Source: Heterobilharzia americana
Lineage: Eukaryota > Platyhelminthes > Trematoda > Strigeidida > Schistosomatidae
Length of the DNA stretch: 64,000 bases
Direction: 5' to 3'
Assembly (NCBI GenBank): GCA_944470555.2
Contig: OX104127.1
Location: 92,156,708 to 92,220,707, forward strand
The notes under the pieces are model-generated. The model was not told the origin of the DNA. It saw nothing but the letters and a program-made list of their open reading frames with translations, and searched no databases. Positions 55,261-64,000 of this stretch are shown here, piece by piece. The position numbers were made by a program, and so were the translations under genes. Each line of letters opens with the position of its first letter. Within the stretch, counting starts at the first letter, position 1.

Positions 55261-57189
55261 TCAATTTAACTCATAGCACTGCAATGACCACTGGAAAAGT
55301 AACAAGTGAGTCATACAGAAGATGAAGATCTGTGATCAAAGATTATTCTGATATAAAGCCCTTAAACTTAAGGAGTTACTTGTCTTTATTTTTTTTGTTT
55401 TTTCGCATCTACAGTAGCAAAATTTCTTTTGCCTAGATGGTCCATCACCTTCTTATCACTGAAATAATGTACTCAAAGGAGTTAAACAATTATAGAGTAA
55501 AAAAAGTATCATGTGCTAGACTATTTTCCAAATAGTTTATCATTGTTTACATTAGACAGTTGTCAGTTTTTCGATATGCTTATGTCTGTCTCAATAACTG
55601 ATTGATATAATTCACTGTTATCTGCCTCTCCTTAATATTATGAGGTTAATTATGTTTCAGCTTAAATGTATATATGTATGTATATATGCTTATGGAAAGT
55701 TTACTTACGTTTCGACTCAAGGGTTTATGCTAACTAGCATACATTAATGTTGTTATTTATGTGGTCCAACAGTTCTATGTCAACTGAGTGAATACAGTCC
55801 CTGGATTTTACACCTCTTTGTCTTCATTCTAAGCAAAAACTTCCATTTATTGTGAAAAATGGTTTCGATGAGCATGGAATTGAAAAAAATCAAAGAAATT
55901 TGACTTGAATAGTTCAACGTTGGTCAAAAATTATACCTGACTAAATTAGTACCTGTTGTCAGTTAAGAAGAAGCTGGCTATGAGTCTCCAGTTCCATACA
56001 TCATTCGAAAGAAATGGTTACATCTGTTCACACTTTGAGAGACTGACTCTAATTTTATGATCATTTGTACAGTAGGCAGTGAGCTACAGTTACTGTACAA
56101 AGGTTCATGACGCTACATGGTTGCATAAGCCCCAGTAGGTAAAGCAGTATTCGAATCCATGATTTATTTATTGGTTGAAATTTGACTTCCTAAGCCAACA
56201 GGCCACAGCTCCATCTATACACCATGCAGTCATTCAAGTTAGCCAGTCTATTATTGTTGATCTTGCTACATATAGTACCATTTAGTTACTGAAACTACTC
56301 TTGACATTGATAAGATCAGGGTGAGTACAGTTTCAAAACAGTTTTTAAAGATCTTTATCCTTCTGAAACTAGACCATGATATGACTTCCTGTGTAGTGAT
56401 AACTCACTGTACAATTAACAAACATCATTTCTTTATCATGTTTACTTCTCATTCAAACGTGATATTTTGTCTGAGAATTGTTATTAACTGAATTGTGAAC
56501 TAGAGACAGACGATGATTTGTTATGACGTAAAGTTGTTTATCTTTGTTCAGCTGCAGACGATATTGAATTGTAACTACCATTAGGTAAAAAATTGACAAG
56601 AAATAAGTTTTTAGCTGCATGAAGAACTATTTAATATCAAGAAATGTCCAAGTCAACTTGTCTTATCTGTTGTTACGGAATGGTTATACTTCTTCCTTGT
56701 TATTTTTGTTGTAGTGACTTAATTTTCGGTTCAGTGATTAACATACAAACAAAGAATATCAAATGTTTTCTTCAATTAGTCTGCTTTTATTGTCTAGACA
56801 AGGTTATTAGCACGTTTATAAAAATTATTTTGGATAATGTATCGTATAAAATCCTCAAATACCATACATATTAACTAATAATTATACTAACCCTTTTAAA
56901 TCGGTTCAGTGGATTAAAGCGACTTAAAACATTTACTGGCTTGTCATAATTTATTTTAGAGTACACTTGTGAGTCTGCTCAATACTAGGACGGATAAAAT
57001 ATTCACCTACTCTTTAGCTTATCAATACTTAAAGCGAAAGCCTCAAGGGATGCTGTATGAATCAATGTTGCCTTTCATCTATGGATTCAGTGAGTAATGA
57101 CTCTAGATTTGTATCAACACTCATCAGTTGAAGAGGATTATACTTTAAAATTTCTCAATAGCTGTTATTGTTTACAATAGAAGTGATAC
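55261..57189. other. Long stretch with no supported feature
   Basis: AT-rich. A short (TGTATATA)n-like run at 55666-55689. No motif in the 76-residue frame at 56644-56874. Confidence 0.45.
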
Positions 57190-57400
57190 TTAAAATATTG
57201 GTAATGAGTATTGAGTGGAGGTGAAATGGGGATTTAGGTCACAGCAGTAGTCGAACCACCGACTACTGGGTTTTTGGCCCGTTTTGCTGTCAATTGAGCT
57301 ACAAAACCTGACTGTTGGTCAGAATTTTATCTCACTTCTGTTACCAAAGTTTTTGACTGGGCAGTCAGTGTATATACAATCAAGTGAATTCATATGGTAG
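57190..57400 (-). repeat. Family T tRNA-derived repeat
   Basis: TAGTCGAACCACCGACTACT (B-box side) and GTCAATTGAGCTACAAAACC (A-box side) on minus, with GGTGAAATG and TTTATCTCACTTC flanks as in the other family T units. Confidence 0.6.
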
Positions 57401-57439
57401 TCAGGTATTTGGGTTTCTGGTTCAAATTTTGATGTGGTC

Positions 57440-57650
57440 CAGTGAAAACAGCACCATTCACTGGGTTCCAAATACATTCAACTGACGATTCCTAAGTAGG
57501 ACGAAATGCTCATTCTTGATTCTGCTGCTAGCCTCCAAGTAGACTACAAAGTAATGAATATCCAGGAAGTACCAAAACCTCCGCCTAGGAGTCCATTTGC
57601 CAACAGAAGTTGATCCTGTATAACAACGGAGAATTACAAATACCAACAAA
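57440..57650 (+). mobile_element. SM-alpha element, ribozyme plus tail
   Basis: GTGAAAACAGCACCATTCAC, hammerhead (57476-57520), GCTGCTAGCC and tail GTACCAAAACCTCCGCCTAG with GGAGAATTACAAA. The head is partly replaced. Confidence 0.65.
57476..57520 (+). ncRNA. Hammerhead ribozyme, SM-alpha type, slightly weakened
   Basis: CTGACGA (57482-57488), stem II with a first-pair mismatch then TCC/GGA, GAAAT (57503-57507) and triplet TTC (57513-57515). The closing helix is partly mismatched (ATTCAA against TTGATT). Confidence 0.55.
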
Positions 57651-58004
57651 TAATAAATTAAACTACTTCAATGTATATATGCATAACTTTAAAGTCACAT
57701 TGCTTCGAAGTGTAATTCATCATTCTGTTTATAGTGTACCGATGAGACAATACACTTCGTAGATATTTTTTATTAAGGTTGGAAATCACATCAACAAAGT
57801 ACATGTGACTCTTTATACTTTACATTTTATAAATGTGTTTCAGTAATAGCACTGATTGACTTAGGATATCTATAAGCGTATATCATGAGATTCCTGACAG
57901 AAATCACATAGAGATGGAAAGTATTTTATTACTATGTCATTCATTTTCACGTCAATATGTATAACTTTGACTATCTGAGCCGTGGTTCGGAAGACTAGTA
58001 TTGA
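57651..58004. other. No supported feature
   Basis: AT-rich, nothing recognised. Confidence 0.45.
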
Positions 58005-58364
58005 TACTGGGTGATTAAAAGTAAAATATAAATAATTCAGACCGATACAAAATTCGAGCCAGGGAACACCACAGCTATCTCACATAGTAAAAATGATAAT
58101 CTGTTTGATGTTCCCCCTCTCTAATTTAGTTAGATTTGGATTAGGATGAGAAGTCCTGATTGGGCAACCAATTCGCTTACGATCAAAAGGTAGCTACGCG
58201 TAACAAATCCATATGGTATTCGAGATAAAACGTTGGTGATTAAAGTGAAATATAAAATGTGATGAGCAGTGTGACCTAGTAGCTCAGTTGGTAGAGCATC
58301 GGGCTGGTAACCCGGTGGTCACTGGTTTGAATCCGACCACGGTCCAAATTTTCGTTCCCCCTTC

Positions 58365-58367
<3 letters not shown>
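58005..58367 (+). repeat. Family T tRNA-derived repeat ending in TA tract
   Basis: A decayed unit (58005-58110) is followed by a spacer (GATGAGAAGTCCTGATTGGG) and a plus tRNA-like segment (58272-58345) with CCTAGTAGCTCAGTTGGTAG, anticodon-loop-like CTGGTAA (GGT, Thr-like) and GGTTTGAATCC. The acceptor ends do not pair properly. Confidence 0.7.

Positions 58368-58425
<58 letters not shown>
58368..58425. repeat. (TA)n microsatellite
   Basis: About 29 TA units directly after the CTTCAAT end of the family T repeat, where other copies read TTCAATCATCAC. Slippage from the repeat's 3' end is likely. Confidence 0.95.
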
Positions 58426-58426
<1 letters not shown>

Positions 58427-59033
58427 CGAGAGAGAGATCGGCACATGCTTGATGTAGCTGACACTCAGAATAACTAGGTCGTATGTTATTTGCTGCTTTT
58501 TCAATCGATCTCTTTTGTAAACTTTAAGGGTCCATTGAGAAGACGAAGATTATCTGGAACGTGTGATATATTAGCGCTATAGATTCCGAGCAGTCTGATC
58601 ACACATGGACTTTTCAACCTATTTATATATAAAAATTTACGAAAGAGGTCATTTAAGTCATTTGGAAACATGAGAATAGGAAGCGTAGAACGGAAAAAAA
58701 AAATCTAAATCACATCATTCTTGGTATGAAAATTAAAATCATTTCTAAGAATCTAGGTTAAACGTGAGTTCAGGTTGTGTTTTATGTGCACAAAGGACGG
58801 TTTAAATTTACAGATAGCTAGATTTACAATAAATTTGAGCACTCGGCTCAGATTACTGTTATGTAATACTTCAAATTCTGTTTTTATGTCTACCCCAATG
58901 ATTAGTTTCCAGTATGTGTTTGGGGACTGATGAAAATAGAATTTTGTCACTTTCATTTAACGAATCTGTTCAGATCATATGTTTTTGAAGGCACTTAGGT
59001 ACATGTTCAACTATCATTAACTGCATATCACTA
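58426..59033. other. Mostly featureless; PLE-C scrap at 58533-58590
   Basis: TGAGAAGACGAAGATTATCT at 58533 matches 37289-37310 in the PLE-C copy, in plus orientation, opposite to the PLE-C piece at 59034. The rest is unrecognised. Confidence 0.4.
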
Positions 59034-59460
59034 TTACTCCTCTCTATGTATGTGTCCACATACACGTGTAAACTGATTAATACAATGGGATTTGATGCAG
59101 TCGTTTATGTGCTGTTTTCCTTTGTGTTGTAACATGGACTTCGTCTTCTCTACAGTGGTGATCTTGACTGCATAGTATGCTTTATACAATGAGGCTTTGT
59201 GAATCACTTTTGAACAGTAAAGAGATGTCAATATTTTCTAAGAAACGGAACATTGTATACTTTTAAATGCTACCTAGTTTTTGATAGATTTCAACGGGTA
59301 GCCATTCTACATCGTTGTTGTCGTCGTCAGCAGCTTGGTTTCATTTTCGCTTCTGTCATCGGTTTAAGTGTGATATATCCTGTTGAATAGGCACTTAACT
59401 AAAACACGTTTATATTGGAATGGACAACAGCTATGGAGACTAAGATATCTCTCTGTCCGT
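59034..59460 (-). pseudogene. PLE-C remnant, endonuclease-proximal region
   Basis: On minus: KITTVEKTKSMLQHKGKQHI and DCIKSHCINQFTRVCGHIHR (59034-59231), aligned to 37790-37920. Further on, 59290-59460 matches 37490-37660 (AGCTGTTGTCCATTCCAATA). Broken by stops. Confidence 0.65.
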
Positions 59461-60415
59461 GTAGACTTCTCATTACACTCTTTATTTAGTTATTTAATTA
59501 TTTATTTAATGCCTTGAGAAAACCGATCAGTTTGGAGTCGCTGCATTCTAAGTCACTAATTACGTTCCTTTACCAACTTGCCGCATAAACTTGATGTTTA
59601 TACTGTGGGTTACTTGCATAGAGTTGGATTAATTGCGATTAGTTGAAATTGTGAATGTGGTCTTGAAATGAATTGCGTACCTAATAAGGAGAAAATATGT
59701 GGTTTCATCTTTCGTTTTCCCAGCTGCCACAAGAAATCTTTGAGAACAGGATATTTTTTCGAAGGATCACATTTAACTGTAGTACCGCTTTTAGTTGTAG
59801 AACACCTGTATTATCAGCAGGAGTTGTCAGATGTTAGTGAAGTTTCTCCAGTGCAGTGATATGAACACTATAGAAATACTTGGTCCAATATAATATGCAG
59901 GCTGGATGTAAAGATTGGTGGAGTGGGTAATCTGGTTTAGGAAGATGAATGTCTTGCTTGGAAACGCAAATACAACCAAGTAAGTCGATTTGAACAGAAC
60001 TGAGGAAATGGCACACATATGTCTTTACACACCACAGATTCTCGGTACATACGAGGAAAGGATATTTTGACTGGATAAAGGATAGGTCAGAAGATTTTAT
60101 GGTACCAGTTAAAGGAAAAAAAGTAGCATCCAGTACCGCAATACCCGCAGATGCTTGAAAGTCGTACAGACTGTTGTGAGAAATGGATTACTGCAAGCAA
60201 GTTGCTGTTAACTACATACACTTCGTTGATCTGATAACTGAGGTGTTCACAAACAACGCTGAAAATATCTAGAGTCATTTTTCCAACACTTTTAGCAAGA
60301 TCCAGAGGTTTTAAATGGATGAATGTCAGTACGGACAATGGTTAGGTTTCAAAAATGATAAACCTATTGAAAATCTAATCTTTATTTTTCATGTAGAACG
60401 GATTTATAAATTGTG

Positions 60416-60418
<3 letters not shown>
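59461..60418. other. No firmly supported feature
   Basis: An 83-residue minus frame (60087-60338) and a 63-residue plus frame (59668-59859) have coding-like composition but no motif. They may be further PLE-C sequence beyond recognition. Confidence 0.35.

Positions 60419-60465
<47 letters not shown>
60419..60465. repeat. (TA)n microsatellite
   Basis: About 23 TA units. Confidence 0.95.
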
Positions 60466-60469
<4 letters not shown>

Positions 60470-61019
60470 CTATCGTTCTACATAGCAAGCAACAGACCAC
60501 TTCGAATGACAAAACTTTTCACTGGGATATCTTGCATTTTAAAAATCTTAGGGCATGATTTATTCCTCAACAGAGCTAGTGGTCCATAAATCAGGATAGT
60601 TTTTATCTGAAGCTGGTATCATAACATAGCTGAACCGTCTTAAGGATAGCATCGTGAGTATAGACACTTCATCTGGGCAAACAAACTTGGGAACTTATAG
60701 GTAGTGCCTCCATCCTACCTATACGTACAAAAAGATTGATCTTCTCAGAAAATGAGATCTCCTAGTTGAAAGGATGTTTTTGACAGAGCTCATTCTGCTG
60801 ATAGTTGTGAGAAACTTTAACGAAGATTTCGGTGTCATAGTATAACACTCCAATAGTCTCTGTTTTTTCTTAAAATGGCGGGTTTGTATGTTCTAAGCTA
60901 CGCAACACCAATATCTTGGAAGAATGATTTTTAGTCATGTTATAATCTATAAGTTAGTTGTCTTTATCCCAAAAATTTCACTATTAACACATACAGTATC
61001 GAATCAAGCGTTAGTAACG
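60466..61019. other. No supported feature
   Basis: Nothing recognised. Confidence 0.45.
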
Positions 61020-61515
61020 AGTCACGACTTTACATGGTAGTCGGGCAAAACCCGACTTGGTGATTGAAGTAAAATAAAAATGTGGTGAGCAGTCGGACCT
61101 CGTAGCTCAGTTAATGGAGCACCGGGCCGGTAACCCAGTGGTCACTGGTTCGAACCCCGTTGCGGTTGAATTATCACCCAGTATGAATACTAGTCTGCCA
61201 AAATACGGCCGTCTCAGACAGTCCAGTGATATCAGTATGATGCTCCACCTCTCAGATTCAGTTACATTTGGATTGGGATGAGAAGTTCTGACTAGGCAGC
61301 CAGTGTGAATACGATCGAGCGGTAGTTACGCATCACGAATCCACATGGTATTCAAGTGAAACTGTTGGTGATTGAGGTAAAATAAAAATGTGGTCAGCAG
61401 TCAGAACCCATAGGTCAGTTGGCAGAGCACCGGGCCGGTAACCCGGCGGTCGCTGGTTCGAATCCTACCGTGGTCCACATTTTCACTTCACCTTCAATTT
61501 TCACCCAGTTATAAT
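61020..61515 (+). repeat. Family T tRNA-derived repeats, two in direct tandem
   Basis: Two tRNA-like segments, 61093-61168 and 61402-61477, about 309 bases apart. Both have GGTCAGTTGG/AGCTCAGTT A-boxes, a CCGGTAA anticodon-loop (GGT, Thr-like) on a GC-rich stem, and GGTTCGAA B-boxes. The spacer GATTGGGATGAGAAGTTCTG is shared with 58145-58175. In contrast to 31.8-32.1 kb, these are head-to-tail. Confidence 0.78.
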
Positions 61516-62349
61516 TCTAAGTGTCAGAAACTTATTCGGACATCAGCCCTGAAAAACGTTTTTGTATAAAATAAAATACAGATGAAGATATTTTCTGTCA
61601 TTCTGTCTGCTCTTTTTCTAGTGTTTGCTTCAAAACCAGTTTTACATAATATGAATCAAGATGAAAAAGTTGAATCCTAGTTTGTTTACATGAGAAAGAG
61701 TGGAAGAGAGAGTTGTCAAATATTGGGACAACACGTTTGAAATCTTGTGTCACTTATAGTCTGAAAATACAAAACAATATTCTTATCAAAATAATCTGAG
61801 AATAATTTGTTTTAGAAATAAAAACTCTTTTATTTAGGTTAGAAAAACTTATTCTGGTGTATAATTACTCTATTTTTTTTAATGTTTACAATAAGGAGGA
61901 AAATCAGAGTATGAATACGATGTAGTTTGTGTTGATAAATGTGTACAATGACCAACTGAATTGATAGAACATTTCATGTTTTGTTAATAAGCTGATTCTA
62001 TAAACTATAATATGAACAATTGAAGATAAACTACTGAATTTGAGTCGTATGTATACATTTCAAAATAAATCTGTCTATTGAATATTATGAACATCAAAAA
62101 CAATAGTTTTATCTTATCATCAAGATTGTCATATAGGGCTTATAATTTACATCATAGTGAGAAATTTCTCAGTAATCGAATTGATTGTATATGTAATTGT
62201 TCAGATAAGGTTTTAACTGAGTATGATATAATATCGGAATACAGAAATGCAGGTCATAGCTTATCATCTCTTGCTAATAAAAACGAAAAAAAATAAAAGG
62301 TAATATCCATCAGAATCAGAAGTGCGTTAACAATAATAAGATATAATTT
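61516..62349. other. Mostly featureless; weak frame at 62078-62296
   Basis: A 72-codon plus frame (FILSSRLSYRAYNLHHSEKF onwards, stop at 62294-62296, AATAAA overlapping the stop) could be a terminal exon, but the acceptor is poor and no family is recognised. Confidence 0.3.
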
Positions 62350-62820
62350 ACTTCAATTTGGCCTAGCAAAGTCGATATGAATCCTTTGCCTTGGAGTTTT
62401 GGTCATCAGCAACGGTCGTAAAGAAGACTTCAGTGGATTTCTTGCTGCAAGAGTATAGTTAATACAATCCTGGCATATCTTTTAGATTTCTTGGTTCATC
62501 CAAGTGCCACTAGATAGCCTTTGTGGAACTGGTTCAACAATTGTTATTGAAGACTCTTAGGTACTACAGTCCTATCACCAGGTATAACGCACGGTTTCGC
62601 AATCGACATTTAGTTGTGACGGGGGGGGGGTATTGCTTAAGGTCTTCAGCGTGCTAAGATGTTGACCATTAAATCTTGACAGACATTTTAACAGCTCTTG
62701 ATGTCATCTTCTTTAGTAGCAGCTTTGATATCATGAAACGTCACTTGGTTGCAGCTTAGGTCTAGTGGTTTTTCAAAAAGCTTCAGTATTTTTTATTTAG
62801 TCTAAACAGAGCAGGTCTAA
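62350..62820 (-). pseudogene. Ty3/gypsy integrase fragment
   Basis: On minus: RTVVPKSLQ then a stop and QLLNQFHKGY (62560-62510), and WMNQEI then a stop, KICQDCINYTLAARNPLKSS and LRPLLMTKTPRQRIHIDFA (62500-62360). This matches the gypsy integrase HHCC zinc-finger region (HKGH, CQ.C) leading into the catalytic core 'W..ID.AGP'. An upstream scrap (ATKEDDIK, CQDL) lies near 62690-62720. Stops make it dead. No LTR is seen in the window. Confidence 0.65.
62621..62630 (+). repeat. G homopolymer (10)
   Basis: A GACGGGGGGGGGGTA run within the gypsy remnant, unusual in this AT-rich sequence. Prone to assembly or sequencing length error. Confidence 0.8.
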
Positions 62821-63254
62821 AGGTGGTCCAAGTATATATATATATACAAAAGTGTTTTTTATGCATTGTTTTGATGGACTTGGTAAGTTCTACACTTTTC
62901 TAGAATGTAATTCAGTCAATCTGAGACTCATACATATAATCATGTGGTTTTTCGTGAACGTCCGTCTGTGAAGGCTTTCCAGGCTTCTTTGTGGAATCAA
63001 CGGGATATTACCGCACTCCACAACACCAATCAAATTAAAGTCATGACTGGATGGTGCCTATGCATTATTTAAATTGGTTGTTTGATGTCATTACAAGGAC
63101 TAATTGTTTCACTATATAAATTAACAATTGTATAAACTGATACAGTAAACCATGGTTTCAAGTTATCAGTATTTCCAACAGTACAGTGAAAACCTGAATC
63201 TAGCAAGAAGAATAGAATGGTAAAATGAACCAGCAGAAGTATGTGTCAATATAA
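62821..63254. other. No supported feature
   Basis: Possibly more gypsy sequence on minus, but no motif is readable. Confidence 0.35.
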
Positions 63255-63720
63255 AACAAATATATATGTTGATCTTGGTGATAAACAGAGGAATCCAGGA
63301 TGCGCACCTCGTCGTATTTGGGACTTACTAAGTGGGTGTATCTGAACCCCAGTGAGTTATGTTGTTCTCACCGGGGCTCGAACCCATCACCCTTCGCTTC
63401 AAACGCATTAGTCCACTAAGCCATTGAGATGTCTCTTGTACAACTCGTGTCAGTTGTTGTAATGGTACTTCTAATTTCCCGCTGGTATACGGGGCCGAAT
63501 AGCTGGACATCCTTTAGTAAATGGGCTCCTATGCAGATGGCTCGAAGGTGCCGAAAAATCATGATGTTATGTTGATCTTGGTGACTAGCAGAGGAATCAA
63601 TGACTTACAGTTCGTTCTACTTGGGACTAGTCAGCTGGATTTACCTGCACCCTAAAGGCTGAAGAACTTGACGCTGTATAGCAACGGGGAATTACAAGTT
63701 TCATAACAATTATTACATAT
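63255..63720. mobile_element. SM-alpha elements, degenerate, minus units in tandem
   Basis: The first minus unit (63265-63440) has damaged core boxes (TTAGTAA, GAGGT) and a clear head CGGGGCTCGAACCCATCACC with GTCCACTAAGCCATTGAGAT. The second (63570-63660) has CTGACTA, stem II GTCC/GAAC and GAACT in place of GAAA. Tails GGGCTCCTATGCAGATGGC and GCAACGGGGAATTACAAG are present. Both ribozymes are predicted inactive. Confidence 0.65.
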
Positions 63721-64000
63721 TGATGATGATGATGGGAAGTACATTTATTTTCTGCACGACTACTGAGCTAAGGTCGTCATAAATCGGGAAACCAGCTGCC
63801 AGTACAATTCAGTACATTTATTCTTCCACATCAAACTAAGACTACTTTTTAGTAAGATTTCTGTCGGTTGATAAGCTTTGTGGAAGCACCTCCCACTGAA
63901 AGGAATGCTGGGTAAGTAAATTAATTATTTGAAGACTCCATATTCGACACCTCGTGGGTGCATTGGGACCTGTTTTTTGGTATAAGGTGAGTTCTAGCGT
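63721..64000. other. Short GAT run at 63722-63736, otherwise nothing seen
   Basis: TGATGATGATGATGGG recalls the RTE tail at 9706 but no RTE 3' UTR precedes it. Confidence 0.35.

Noticed and set aside
61402..61477. tRNA-Thr gene
   Set aside because: Clear anticodon stem with a GGT loop, but the acceptor stem is not complementary and it lies in a repeated unit with shared spacers.
63721..63740. Second RTE tail
   Set aside because: A GAT run only; no RTE 3' UTR precedes it.

Overview
This is a eukaryotic, AT-rich, repeat-dominated window with no bacterial or viral gene organisation. The repeat content points to a blood fluke (genus Schistosoma). It holds several copies of an SR2-like RTE non-LTR retrotransposon, Penelope-like elements (PLEs), and tRNA-derived short repeats. 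The short repeats include the schistosome SM-alpha family, recognisable by its hammerhead ribozyme core. The species cannot be fixed from the sequence alone.

Layout. 0-4 kb: tRNA-derived repeats and a decayed PLE split by a short hammerhead repeat. 4.07-10.19 kb: a large inverted duplication (fold-back) whose arms contain SR2-like sequence. One arm is interrupted by a nearly full-length second RTE element (5.79-9.72 kb) flanked by an 11-bp target duplication. 10.2-19.1 kb: mostly non-coding, with a possible three-exon 3' end of a host gene (12.3, 18.5 and 18.8 kb) whose large intron holds repeats and a decayed PLE. 19.1-22.6 kb: near full-length SR2-like element on the minus strand. 22.7-27.1 kb: PLE remnant and SM-alpha pair. 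27.1-29.2 kb: an internally deleted, closely related SR2-like copy with a perfect 14-bp target duplication. 29.3-39 kb: short repeats, SR2 and PLE fragments. 39.2-42.0 kb: PLE segments in tandem, including the best preserved reverse transcriptase in the window. 43-49 kb: 5'-truncated SR2 copies and hammerhead repeats. 52-55 kb: a CR1-like element split by a PLE-derived hammerhead unit, then a PLE carrying both RT and GIY-YIG endonuclease. 55-64 kb: tRNA-derived repeats, TA tracts, PLE and Ty3/gypsy integrase remnants.

How the parts relate. Nearly all recognisable coding sequence is transposon-derived and broken by frameshifts or stops. The short tRNA-headed repeats have no protein of their own and presumably depend on RTE or PLE enzymes (inference). 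The most striking theme is that hammerhead-type self-cleaving cores appear in at least four sequence contexts here: SM-alpha, two other tRNA-headed families (called B and C below) and PLE ends. They often sit in head-to-head inverted pairs. Family labels B, C, T and PLE-A to PLE-D are mine, for cross-reference only. Long stretches between these features show nothing I can support.
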